NCBI RefSeq assembly: GCF_026586795.1
Contig: NZ_JAPFGY010000015.1
Coordinates: 20,706-84,705 of the forward strand
DNA length: 64,000 nucleotides
Direction of reading: 5' to 3'
DNA from: Erythrobacter sp. WG
GTDB lineage: Bacteria > Pseudomonadota > Alphaproteobacteria > Sphingomonadales > Sphingomonadaceae
Shown here: piece by piece, positions 26,200-36,069 of the stretch
How positions within the stretch are numbered: position 1 is the first letter of the stretch
Layout: every line of letters starts with the position of its first letter
The notes under the pieces: generated by a model
What the model was told of the DNA's origin: nothing
Database searches by the model: none
What the model saw: the letters and a program-made list of their open reading frames with translations, nothing else
Position numbers and translations under genes: made by a program

Positions 26200-26289
26200 C
26201 GCAGACCGCCCGCCCCGCCTTCCCGCCCGGCCACCATAGCATGGTGTACCATTGGTGGCCGGGCGGGGAGGCGGGGCGGGTGGTTTGCG
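26200..26289. repeat. Very long imperfect inverted repeat
   Basis: Arms 26200-26234 and 26255-26289 pair over about 35 bp with only a few mismatches (CGCCCCGCCTTCCCGCCCGG against its reverse complement), with a central segment that forms its own small ATGGTGTACCAT palindrome. It sits between the ABC transporter and the M13 peptidase, both minus strand. Without a T-run it is not a classic terminator; it could be a processing or cruciform-forming element. No second copy is seen in the window. Confidence 0.85.
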
Positions 26290-26313
26290 TCGCGTGCTAG
26301 CGCGTCCGAGACA

Positions 26314-28173
<1,860 letters not shown>

Positions 28174-28260
28174 GACCGCAGCCCTCTAGCCCTTCGGCGC
28201 GGGAAGATCACGTGTAAAAACCGTAAGGGCTCCGGCCCTGTGGCGGCGCGGCCGATGCGA

Positions 28261-28275
28261 TTGTGCATTGCACAA
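28261..28275. promoter_or_regulatory. Palindromic operator candidate upstream of phaZ
   Basis: TTGTGCATTGCACAA is a perfect 15-bp palindrome 80 bp before the phaZ start. Immediately downstream, CACCCTGC and GCAGGGTG form a second inverted repeat with 17 nt between. PHB genes in proteobacteria are commonly controlled by PhaR, whose sites are TGC-rich inverted repeats, so this is a plausible PhaR-type operator (inference). No phaR gene is in the window. Confidence 0.5.
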
Positions 28276-28354
28276 CACCCTGCGAAGGCGCATCTTGGTT
28301 GCAGGGTGCCACGGGATAAGGCGCCGGATATGTTCGTCCGCATGAAGGAAACCG

Positions 28355-29593
28355 ATGCTTTATCATGCCTATGAGCTCCAGCGCAGCTGGATGAACAGCG
28401 CCAGCGCGCTCGCCTCGATCGGCGCGGGGATGCTGTCGAACCCCGCCAATCCGCTCGCCGGTTTCGGGATGGGCCCGCTCGCCGCGAGCGCGCTCGACGT
28501 CTTCTCCCATGCGACCGCGCATTACGGGAAGCCCGAATTCGGGATCGAGACGGTGCAGATCGGCGGCGTCGCCCATCCGGTGGTGCAATCGACGGTGATG
28601 AAGCGCCCCTTCGGCGACCTGCTGCGCTTCCGGGTCGAGGGCGCCCCCGCGGATCGCCCCCGCCTGCTGATCGTCGCGCCGATGAGCGGCCATTACGCGA
28701 CGCTGCTGCGCGGCACGGTGGAGCGGATGCTCGAGAGCGCGGAGGTGTTCATCACCGACTGGGCCGACGCCAAGATGGTGCCGCAGGGCGCGGGCAAGTT
28801 CGATCTCGACGACTACATCGATTACCTGATCGCCTTCGCCGAGCACGTCCACGCGGAAGCGGGCGGGCAGCGCGTCCACATGATGGCGGTGTGCCAGCCC
28901 TCGGTGCCGGCTTTCGCCGCGACCGCGCTCCTCAACCTGCACAAGTCGCCTGCCGCGCCCGCCACCCTCACCATGATGGGCGGCCCGATCGACACGCGCG
29001 AATGCCCGACGGTCGTCAACAACATGGCGATGCAGCGCCCGATCGCGTGGTTCCGGCAATCGGTGATCGCCACCGTTCCGCTCAAGTATCCCGGCGCGGG
29101 TCGGCGGGTCTATCCCGGCTTCATGCAGCTCTCCGCCTTCATGAGCATGAACCTCTCGAGCCACATGATGAGCCACTATGAGATGTTCAAACACCTCACC
29201 ATCGGCGACGAGGAAAGCGCGCAGGCGACCAAGGATTTCTACGACGAATATCGCTCGGTGTGCGACATGACCGCCGAGTTCTACCTCCAGACCGTGGAGG
29301 AGGTGTTCCAGAAGCACTCGATCCCCAAGGGCGAGTTCCGCCACAAGGGCGAGATCGTCGATCTGACCGCGATCACCGACACCGCGCTACTCGCCATCGA
29401 GGGCGAGCGCGACGATATCTCCGGCCTCGGCCAGACCCGCGCGGCGCTGAAGCTGACGCCCAACCTGCCGGAAGCGAAGAAGCGCTACTACATGGCCGAG
29501 GGCGCCGGGCACTACGGCATCTTCAACGGCTCGCGCTGGCGCACCAAGGTCGCGCCGGTCGTCGAGGAATGGATCGCCGCCCACGCCGGTTGA
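28355..29593 (+). CDS. phaZ: Intracellular polyhydroxybutyrate depolymerase
   Basis: A 412-residue protein of the intracellular PhaZ family. The nucleophile is in MMAVCQPSVPAF, a Cys in place of the usual lipase-box Ser, characteristic of this group; LLAIEGERDDISGLGQT carries the Asp and MAEGAGHYGIFNGSRW the His. It releases hydroxybutyrate from storage granules. AAGGAA lies before ATG 28355. PhaB in this window (49982) is on the synthesis side. Confidence 0.93.
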   Translation: MLYHAYELQRSWMNSASALASIGAGMLSNPANPLAGFGMGPLAASALDVFSHATAHYGKPEFGIETVQIGGVAHPVVQSTVMKRPFGDLLRFRVEGAPADRPRLLIVAPMSGHYATLLRGTVERMLESAEVFITDWADAKMVPQGAGKFDLDDYIDYLIAFAEHVHAEAGGQRVHMMAVCQPSVPAFAATALLNLHKSPAAPATLTMMGGPIDTRECPTVVNNMAMQRPIAWFRQSVIATVPLKYPGAGRRVYPGFMQLSAFMSMNLSSHMMSHYEMFKHLTIGDEESAQATKDFYDEYRSVCDMTAEFYLQTVEEVFQKHSIPKGEFRHKGEIVDLTAITDTALLAIEGERDDISGLGQTRAALKLTPNLPEAKKRYYMAEGAGHYGIFNGSRWRTKVAPVVEEWIAAHAG

Positions 29594-29661
29594 CCCCCCG
29601 CGCCAGCGATAAATTGATCCCGATCAAGGAAAGCGGGCCGGGCACGAGGGATAAGGCGTCC

Positions 29662-30042
29662 ATGATCCACCGCCTGATCCTGCCCGCCGCGCTCGCCTGT
29701 CTTGCCGCCTGCGTGACCGCGCCCGCCTCCGACAACGCGCCGCCGATGGTCGGCAAGGCCACCGCGCGCTCGGCGGACACCCGCGCGCCCGCCTTCGTCG
29801 AGGGCGCCTGCGGCGGGTGCCACGCGGTCGAGCCGCCGTTCCTGTCGCCCAACCCGCGCTCGCCCAGCTTCGCGGCGATCGCCAATCGCCCCGGCCTGTC
29901 CGAAACATCGCTCGCCGCCTGGCTGGCGGAGGCGCACAACTATCCCGAGGACATGGACTTCACCCTCACCCGCCCGCAGATCGACCAGATCGCGCGCTAC
30001 ATGGTGACCCTGCGCCGCGCAGGCTACGTCCCGGGGGATTGA
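29662..30042 (+). CDS. Lipoprotein c-type cytochrome
   Basis: A 126-residue monoheme cytochrome c. The lipobox LACLAACVT places it on a membrane facing the periplasm; the heme motif is EGACGGCHAVEP, and the axial Met is likely in YMVTLRR or PEDMDF. It is 68 bp after phaZ and may be cotranscribed. Partner oxidase or dehydrogenase unknown. Confidence 0.85.
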   Translation: MIHRLILPAALACLAACVTAPASDNAPPMVGKATARSADTRAPAFVEGACGGCHAVEPPFLSPNPRSPSFAAIANRPGLSETSLAAWLAEAHNYPEDMDFTLTRPQIDQIARYMVTLRRAGYVPGD

Positions 30043-30127
30043 ACCGATCCGTGCACGGGGGCTTTGTCGAGGCCCCCGCCCATGCTAGGCCCCTTGCCAG
30101 AACATAATCCGGCAACAGGGGTCCAGG

Positions 30128-31030
30128 ATGCCGTACCGCCATGCGCCTTGGTTTGTGGGCGCCCTGCTGCTCGTCATCGCGGCAGGCTTCGGGAGCAGCT
30201 ATTTCAGGGCTGCGGGCCCGTTGCCGCTCGCCTTTCACCTTCATGCAATTTCGGTCATCGCCTGGCTTGCGCTGCTGATCGGCCAGCACATCGCGGTCGG
30301 GCGGCGCGCCCACGTGCTGCACAGCATCTTGGGCCGGGCGAGCTTCGGGCTGTTCCCCGTCCTGATCGCCGGCTTCGCGATGGGCATCGACATCGTAGCG
30401 GGCGTGGAGCCTACCATGCCCGCGCCCGGTCCGGCTGCGGGTCTCGGCATGGCGGCGGCGATCCCCGCCCACCTCACGCTGTTCTATCTCGCGCTCAAGC
30501 ACCGCCGGAACATCATGCTACACGCCGGCTATATGCTCGCGGCCCCGCTGATCCTGTTCGTCAGCCTGTGCGGCGAGGTCATCGCGCAGGTGACGCCGTG
30601 GCTGACCGTGATCGGCGGCGAGGGGCCGCGCGACGCGCTCGACATGATGCTTGCCACCGGCGGCCTCGCGATGCTGTTCGCGCTCGGGCTTTGCGCCGCA
30701 AACCGCAAATACGCCGCGCCATGGCTGGTCGGAGCGGGGTTCATCGGCCTCCAGACGGCGGTGATGTGGGCCGCACCGAAAGTGCCCGCACTCGGCCAGG
30801 CCGTCGCAGCCCCTGGAAGCGTCCCTTCGGCCGTCACCGGCGCGCTCGGCGCGGCGGCGGGCGCGGCGGCGGCGTGGTTCGGCTGGCGCGCGGGCAAGCT
30901 CAGCCCGCGCGCGCTCGCCGTCCGCGTGCGCGCGCCTAGAGCCGCTCCGCCATCAGCGCCTGCATATCCGCTTCCGGTCGCGGGCCGTAGTGTGAGATCA
31001 CTTCCGACGCACAGATCGCCCCGCGCTTGA
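30128..31030 (+). CDS. Multi-pass membrane protein of unknown function
   Basis: A 300-residue protein with about seven hydrophobic helices and several histidines in or near helices (AFHLHAISVIAW, GQHIAVG, HLTLFYLALKHRRN), a layout seen in heme-binding or DUF2306-like membrane proteins; I do not recognise the family with certainty. AGGGG precedes ATG 30128. Its last 95 bp overlap the convergent adenosine kinase gene, so its C-terminal about 30 residues are the complement of kinase codons. Confidence 0.7.
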   Translation: MPYRHAPWFVGALLLVIAAGFGSSYFRAAGPLPLAFHLHAISVIAWLALLIGQHIAVGRRAHVLHSILGRASFGLFPVLIAGFAMGIDIVAGVEPTMPAPGPAAGLGMAAAIPAHLTLFYLALKHRRNIMLHAGYMLAAPLILFVSLCGEVIAQVTPWLTVIGGEGPRDALDMMLATGGLAMLFALGLCAANRKYAAPWLVGAGFIGLQTAVMWAAPKVPALGQAVAAPGSVPSAVTGALGAAAGAAAAWFGWRAGKLSPRALAVRVRAPRAAPPSAPAYPLPVAGRSVRSLPTHRSPRA

Positions 31031-31937
31031 GGCAGCGGGTCAGCGGCTCACCCTTGACGTAGCCCGACAGGAAGCCGGCCGCGAACTGGTCGCCCGCGCC
31101 GGTGGTGTCGACCACCTTGATGACCGGCACGGCGGCGACCTCGGCCCGCTCGCCGTGGGCGATGGCGACCGCGCCCTTCTCCGATCGCGTCGCGACCAGC
31201 ACCGGCACCTTGTCGGCGAGAGCGGCGAGGCCCGCCTCGAAATCGTCCTCCCCGGTCAGCGTCGCCAGCTCGGTCTCGTTGACGAACAGGATGTCGATCA
31301 CCCCGTCCTCGATCATGGCGCGGAAATCGTCGCCGTGCCGTTCGATGACGAAGCTTTCGCTGGCGGTGAAGGCGATCTTGCGCCCCGCCTCGCGCGCCAC
31401 CGCGATGGCGCGGCGCATGGCGCGGCGCGGCTCTTCCGGGTCCCACAGGTAGCCTTCGAGATAGAGGATCGCCCCGCTCGCGATCAGGCTCTCGTCGAGC
31501 GCGGCGGCGGGCAGGAACTGCCCTGCGCCGAGGAAGGTGTTCATGGTGCGCTCGCCATCGGGGGTGACGAAGATCAGCACGCGCCCGGTGGCGGGCTCGC
31601 CTTCACGGCCCGGCGTGTCGAAGTCGATGCCGGTCGCGCGCATGTCGTGGCGGAACACCTTGCCGAGCTGGTCCTCGGCGACCTGGCCGATGAAGGCGCA
31701 TTGCAGGCCGAGCGTCGCCAGCCCCGCCAGCGTGTTCGCCGCCGACCCGCCCGACACCTCGCGCGCCGGGGGCATCGCGGCGTAGAGCTCCTCGGCGCGC
31801 GCCTCGTCGATCAGGGTCATGCCGCCGCGATTGAGCTGGAGCTCCTCGATCAGCTCCTCCGAACAGGAGGCGATCACGTCGACCACGGCATTGCCGATGG
31901 CGATGACGTCGTAGCGGGGCTCGGTGGTTTCGGGCAC
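30936..31937 (-). CDS. Adenosine kinase / PfkB-family sugar kinase
   Basis: A 333-residue ribokinase-fold kinase. The substrate motif GGSAANTLAGLATLG is near residue 60, and the PfkB signature 2, VDTTGAGDQFAAGFLSG, holds the anion hole and catalytic Asp. Alphaproteobacterial proteins of this type are annotated adenosine kinase. GTG 31937 with GAGGAA 8 nt upstream is preferred to 32000, whose extra residues are basic and low in homology. Confidence 0.85.
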   Translation of the reverse strand: MPETTEPRYDVIAIGNAVVDVIASCSEELIEELQLNRGGMTLIDEARAEELYAAMPPAREVSGGSAANTLAGLATLGLQCAFIGQVAEDQLGKVFRHDMRATGIDFDTPGREGEPATGRVLIFVTPDGERTMNTFLGAGQFLPAAALDESLIASGAILYLEGYLWDPEEPRRAMRRAIAVAREAGRKIAFTASESFVIERHGDDFRAMIEDGVIDILFVNETELATLTGEDDFEAGLAALADKVPVLVATRSEKGAVAIAHGERAEVAAVPVIKVVDTTGAGDQFAAGFLSGYVKGEPLTRCLKRGAICASEVISHYGPRPEADMQALMAERL

Positions 31938-32065
31938 GGGCGGGTTCCTCGGTTGTGGATCGTTGCGCCGCCGCCTAGCCGCCTTCGGCCCGCGCGCCAA
32001 GCTTCTGTGTGCGAGCGCGGCGGCACGCGTTGACTCGCGCGCCCGCGCCCCGCATCGGATCGCCC

Positions 32066-32776
32066 ATGCCCGCCGTCCTCGCCGCCCTGCTCAAGGCCTG
32101 TCGCCAGCTCGGCGACCGCGCCTTCGTGGCGGTCGCGGTGAAGAGCGTCGCGATCACGCTCATGATCTTCGCGCTCGCGGGCGCGGGGCTCTATGCAGGC
32201 CTGGCATGGCTGTTCCGCAGCGCATGGCTGGCCGCGATCCTGCCGCAGGACTACGCAGAGACGGCAGCGGTGCTGGTCTGGCTCGTGACCGCCGTCGTCG
32301 CCTTCTGGCTGCTGTTCCGGGTAGTGGCAGTGGCGGTGATGCAGTTCTTCGCCGATGCGGTGGTGGTGGCGGTCGAGGCGCGGCACTATCCCGGCGCGGC
32401 AGCGCGCGCGCGGCCCCTGCCGCTGCGCCGCGAGATTGCCAACGCGGCGCGGGGCGTGCTGCGGGCGATCGGCTACAACCTGCTGGCGCTGCCGGTCGCG
32501 GCCCTGCTCGCCTTCACCGCCATCGGCCCGGCGCTGGTGCTGCTGGCGGTCAACGCGGTGCTGCTGGGGCGCGAGCTCACCGACATGGCGTGGCTGCGGC
32601 ATTGCGCCGGCGCAGAGGACGCAAACCCGGTGCCGCGCGGCGAACGCGCCCTGCTGGGCGCTGCCATCGCCGGGTTGATGCTCGTCCCCTTGGCGAACCT
32701 TGCCGCACCGCTTATCGGCGCTGCGGCAGGCACGCATCTGGTCCTGCGCCGGCTGGAGGGACGCACGCAGGCATGA
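32066..32776 (+). CDS. EI24/CysZ-like membrane protein
   Basis: A 236-residue protein with four or more hydrophobic segments (SVAITLMIFALAGAGLYAGL, AVLVWLVTAVVAFWLLFRVV, LLALPVAALLAFTAIGPALV, LMLVPLANLAAPLIGAAAG). Arrangement and the ELTDMAWLR loop match the EI24 domain (CysZ-related). CysZ imports sulfate, but in sphingomonads the role is unproven. The stop overlaps the next lipoprotein start. Confidence 0.78.
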   Translation: MPAVLAALLKACRQLGDRAFVAVAVKSVAITLMIFALAGAGLYAGLAWLFRSAWLAAILPQDYAETAAVLVWLVTAVVAFWLLFRVVAVAVMQFFADAVVVAVEARHYPGAAARARPLPLRREIANAARGVLRAIGYNLLALPVAALLAFTAIGPALVLLAVNAVLLGRELTDMAWLRHCAGAEDANPVPRGERALLGAAIAGLMLVPLANLAAPLIGAAAGTHLVLRRLEGRTQA

Positions 32777-33204
32777 GGAATACGGGCATCGCGGTTCTGG
32801 CGCTGCTTGGCGTCGCGCTGGCGGGGTGTGCCGGCGGCGGGGCGGGCAAGGGTCCCGCCAAGCCGCGCGTCGCCGCCGCGCCGCGCCCTTCGATCGGGGG
32901 CGGCGCCCGGCCGCACAGCACCATCGTCGTCGTGCCGGAGGTCATGTCGGGCCAGGGTCTCGGCGGGGTGATCGGCTCGCCGGCCGATGCGCTCACCCGG
33001 CGTTTCGGCAGTCCGCGCATCGACCTTGCCGAGGGCGACGCGCGCAAGCTGCAATTCACCGGCAAGGCCTGCGTGCTCGATATCTTCCTCTATCCGCTCA
33101 GCGCCGGTTCCCAGCCGACCGCCACCCATGTCGCGGCGCGGCTGCGGCAGGGCGGCGCGCCCGCCGATCCGGGCGCCTGCATCCGCGAGGTCGAGAAGCG
33201 GTAA
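32773..33204 (+). CDS. Lipoprotein of unknown function
   Basis: A 143-residue protein with a clear lipobox (LLGVALAGCAGG). The mature part contains two conserved Cys residues (GKACVLDIFLY and PGACIREVEKR) likely disulfide-bonded in the periplasm. ATGA overlap with the EI24 gene implies a coupled pair. No family recognised. Confidence 0.7.
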   Translation: MRNTGIAVLALLGVALAGCAGGGAGKGPAKPRVAAAPRPSIGGGARPHSTIVVVPEVMSGQGLGGVIGSPADALTRRFGSPRIDLAEGDARKLQFTGKACVLDIFLYPLSAGSQPTATHVAARLRQGGAPADPGACIREVEKR

Positions 33205-33268
33205 CGCAGCCTTAAGCCTGTTCGTGCCATGTCCGCTCCCGAGCAAGCCGACGGGACCAGACGCAAGC

Positions 33269-34213
33269 ATGACCACGCAATTCATCGCCATCGCCGAGGC
33301 CGCCGCCGCGGACGGGCAGATCACCGCCGAGGGCATCCTCGCGCTGCGCCGCGAGGGCTGGGGCGACGGGATCATCACCCGCGCCGAGGCCGAGGCGCTG
33401 TTCGCGTTGAACAATGCGCTCGCCGAGCGCAGCCCCGAATGGTGCGACTTCTTCGTCGAGGCGATCGGCGAATTCGTGCTCAACGCCACGCCGCCGCGCT
33501 TGCAATGCTCGCTCGAGGAGGCCGAGTGGCTGATCGGCCAGATCGATCATGACGGCGTGGTCGACAGCGTGGTGGAGCTCGAGACCATGGTGCGGATCAT
33601 CGAACGCGCCGAGAACGTGCCCGAACGGCTGAAGACCTACGTGCTCGATCAGATCGAGCGCGCGGTGCTCACCGGCACCGGCCCGACCCGCTGCGGCGGG
33701 CATCTGTCGGCGACCCACATCAGCGCCGCCGAGTGCCGGATCATCCGCCGGGTGATCTTCGCCAGCGGCGGCTGCGCCCCGGCGGCGGTCTCGCGCTTCG
33801 AGGCCGAAATGCTGTTCCGGCTGAAGGACGCGACGCTTCCCGAGGAGAACGCGGCCGAGTGGGACGATCTGTTCATCGACGGGGTGGCGAACTTCCTCAA
33901 GGGGTTCACGCACCAGAACGCCCAGCTCAGCCACGAGCGCAGGCGCGAGCTCGAAGCCTTTATGGCCGACAACCGTGCCAACGTCGGCCGCTTCATGGGC
34001 CGCGTTCTGCGCGAGGCACCCAAGGTCGCCAACCACTTCGGCAAGGTGTTCGGCAAGAAGCAGCCCGCGGGCCCGGACTATGAAGCACTGGCCGCCGAGG
34101 GCGAGACAGTCACTGACTACGAGAGCGCATGGCTCGAGGGCATGATCGACGCCGATGGCGAAGTCGACGAGCTCGAAAGCCGGCTGATCGCGCGGCTCGC
34201 CGCAGCGGACTAA
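33269..34213 (+). CDS. TerB/EF-hand-like acidic protein
   Basis: A 314-residue soluble protein, rich in acidic helices. Three calcium-loop-like strings are visible: AAADGQITAEGIL, DHDGVVDSVVELE and DADGEVDELESRL, each D-x-D-G-x followed by an aliphatic residue and acidic positions. Length and spacing suggest a repeated TerB-like or EF-hand-like fold, but I am not certain. Its last 4 nt overlap the convergent small gene at 34210. Confidence 0.65.
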   Translation: MTTQFIAIAEAAAADGQITAEGILALRREGWGDGIITRAEAEALFALNNALAERSPEWCDFFVEAIGEFVLNATPPRLQCSLEEAEWLIGQIDHDGVVDSVVELETMVRIIERAENVPERLKTYVLDQIERAVLTGTGPTRCGGHLSATHISAAECRIIRRVIFASGGCAPAAVSRFEAEMLFRLKDATLPEENAAEWDDLFIDGVANFLKGFTHQNAQLSHERRRELEAFMADNRANVGRFMGRVLREAPKVANHFGKVFGKKQPAGPDYEALAAEGETVTDYESAWLEGMIDADGEVDELESRLIARLAAAD

Positions 34214-34437
34214 CCGGCGACGTAATGGCCGCCGCGCAGCTCGCCGAGCGCGAGCGCCAGGTGGAGAATATCGGTCTCGATCCGGGCCCGGTCTTCGGGC
34301 GCGGGCCCCTCGGCCAGCTGCGCTTCCAGAACGGCGCGCTCGCCTTCTATCCGCGCGATGATGGCCCGCACCTCACGCCCGCGCTGGTCGATGCGCTGGG
34401 CGTCGCGATCGGGGGGAAGGTCCGTGCCACGCGTCAT
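34210..34437 (-). CDS. Small hypothetical protein
   Basis: A 75-residue highly charged, probably helical protein (AIIARIEGERAVLEAQL, DRARIETDILHLALAL), compatible with a coiled coil. Not recognised. It ends 1 nt into the convergent neighbour's stop. Weak ribosome binding site, so moderate confidence. Confidence 0.5.
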   Translation of the reverse strand: MTRGTDLPPDRDAQRIDQRGREVRAIIARIEGERAVLEAQLAEGPAPEDRARIETDILHLALALGELRGGHYVAG

Positions 34438-34459
34438 GGCGGGTCACGCCGCAATGCCT

Positions 34460-34750
34460 TCAATCGCGCGCCGGGTCCATCGCGACAGCGGCTCCGCCCC
34501 GGTGCGGTGCAGGTCCGCGCGGCGGGACGGCGGGGACGGGCAGCCCGGACTCGGGCGGCTTGCGACGCCGCTGCGGCTGGCTGCGCATGAGGTCCGCCAA
34601 CGACCTCGCGCCGGGCTCCACGTCCGGCCTCGGGCCCTGGCGGCGCCCCGCAAAGGTCTCACCGGCGGCAATGGCCAGCATCCCGACCCCGACCAGAATC
34701 CGGCCGAGCCCTGCGAGGATATTGCCTTGTGGTGAGTCGGGATGGGCCAT
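34460..34750 (-). CDS. Small membrane-anchored hypothetical protein
   Basis: A 96-residue protein. Residues about 9-30 (ILAGLGRILVGVGMLAIAAG) are a transmembrane helix, followed by a basic, Pro/Arg-rich cytosolic-type tail. It directly follows sufA on the same strand (8 bp), so it could be the last gene of the suf transcript. No family recognised; GC-rich codon pattern is neutral evidence. Confidence 0.5.
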   Translation of the reverse strand: MAHPDSPQGNILAGLGRILVGVGMLAIAAGETFAGRRQGPRPDVEPGARSLADLMRSQPQRRRKPPESGLPVPAVPPRGPAPHRGGAAVAMDPARD

Positions 34751-34758
34751 GGCTCTGC

Positions 34759-35121
34759 TTATACCATGAAACTTTCGCCGCACCCACAGGCGCCCTTGGC
34801 GTTGGGGTTTTCGAACACGAAGCCCGCGGTGAAATCGTCCTCGCGCCAGTCCATGGTGCTGCCGACGAGGTAGAGCACCGAGGCGCCGTCGATGTAGAAG
34901 GTGCCGCCGGGGGTGGCGATCTTTTCGTCGAACTTGGCCTCGGTGGTGACGTAGTCGACCGAATAGGCGAGGCCCGAACAGCCCCGGCGCGGGGTCGAGA
35001 GCTTGACGCCGATGGCACCTTCCGGGGCCTTGCTCATCAGCTCGGCGATGCGCGCCTCGGCGCTTGGCGTCAGGGTGACGGCGGCCTTGGGAGCAGGACG
35101 TGCGGAGGTGGTCTCGGTCAT
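34759..35121 (-). CDS. sufA: A-type Fe-S carrier (SufA/ErpA)
   Basis: A 120-residue protein that accepts clusters from the SufBCD scaffold and passes them to apoproteins. The three cluster Cys are in RRGCSGLAY and GACGCGESF. Start ATG 35121 overlaps the GNAT stop (ATGA), and the gene is last of the recognised suf genes. Confidence 0.93.
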   Translation of the reverse strand: MTETTSARPAPKAAVTLTPSAEARIAELMSKAPEGAIGVKLSTPRRGCSGLAYSVDYVTTEAKFDEKIATPGGTFYIDGASVLYLVGSTMDWREDDFTAGFVFENPNAKGACGCGESFMV

Positions 35122-35612
35122 GTCAGCCTCTTCTGCCAGAACAGCGCGTGCCCGGCGGCGGGATCGAGCTGGTAGTCGCCATAGCCTTCGCGGGCGTAGA
35201 GATGCCGCGCCGGATTGCCGCTCAGCACTTCCAATGTGATCTTGCAGGCCCCGCGCTTCAAGGCCTCAGCCTCGACAGCCTGGAGGAGCGCCTTGCCGAT
35301 CCCGCGCCCGCGCGCCTCGGGCAGCACCGCGAGATCGTGGATATTGACGAGCGGCGCGGCGGCGAAGGTCGAATAGCCCATGAAGCAATTGGCGAGGCCC
35401 ACGGCCTTGTCCTCGAGCCGAGCCAGCAGCGAGAAGGCCTGCGGATCGGCCGCCAGATCGCCTACGAGGCGCGCCTTGACGTCGTCGCGCAAGCGCTCGC
35501 CGCCGCCCATCGGATCGCGGGCATAGGCATCGAGCAGCGCCACGACGTCAGCGGCATCGCGAGCGTCGCGGTAGTCCGCGAGTGTGATCGTCAGGGCCGG
35601 TGCGAGGGTCAC
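35118..35612 (-). CDS. GNAT-family N-acetyltransferase in suf operon
   Basis: A 164-residue protein: motif A is VNIHDLAVLPEARGRGIGKALLQ with the R/Q-x-x-G-x-G/A acetyl-CoA loop RGRGIG, then the GACKITLEVLSGN strand and the LYAREGYGDYQL end. GTG start overlaps the SufT stop. GNATs are known hitch-hikers in sphingomonad suf clusters but substrate is unknown. Confidence 0.85.
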   Translation of the reverse strand: MTLAPALTITLADYRDARDAADVVALLDAYARDPMGGGERLRDDVKARLVGDLAADPQAFSLLARLEDKAVGLANCFMGYSTFAAAPLVNIHDLAVLPEARGRGIGKALLQAVEAEALKRGACKITLEVLSGNPARHLYAREGYGDYQLDPAAGHALFWQKRLT

Positions 35613-36064
35613 AGCATCCCCAGCTCGAGCCGCGCCTCATCGCTCATCTTGTGCGGGCCCCAGGCGGGCTCCCAGACAAGATTGACCTCCGCATCGCGGA
35701 TACCGGGGACGCTCGAGACGCGCAGCTCGACCTCGCCGGGCATGGATTCGGCGACCGGGCAATGCGGTGTCGTGAGCGTCATGGTGACGGTGGCGTCGGC
35801 ATTCTCGTCGACCTCGACCCCGTAGATCAGGCCGAGATCGTAGATATTGACCGGAATTTCCGGGTCGTAGATTTCGCGCAACGCCTCGATCACGGCGGCT
35901 TGCAGGTCGCTCCCCGCGCCGCCCACCGGCGCATCGGCGGGCTTGGCGGCGAGGAAGCCGTCGAGATAGTCGCGGGTGCGGCCCTGGTCCTTGGGCGCTT
36001 CGGTCTCGGTGTCCACGGCATCCGACACGCGGGCGCGTGGGGGCTTTTCGGTCGAGCTGTCCAT
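35609..36064 (-). CDS. sufT: SUF assembly protein SufT (DUF59/MIP18 family)
   Basis: A 151-residue protein. A variable N-terminal region (to about 45) precedes a DUF59 domain: EALREIYDPEIPVNIYDLGLIYG and the cluster-associated Cys in LTTPHCPVAESMP. Members help maturation of Fe-S proteins. ATG 36064 lies 9 nt after GGAAGAGG, so it is preferred over the ATG at 36073, which overlaps the sufS stop. Confidence 0.88.
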   Translation of the reverse strand: MDSSTEKPPRARVSDAVDTETEAPKDQGRTRDYLDGFLAAKPADAPVGGAGSDLQAAVIEALREIYDPEIPVNIYDLGLIYGVEVDENADATVTMTLTTPHCPVAESMPGEVELRVSSVPGIRDAEVNLVWEPAWGPHKMSDEARLELGML

Positions 36065-36069
36065 CGCTC

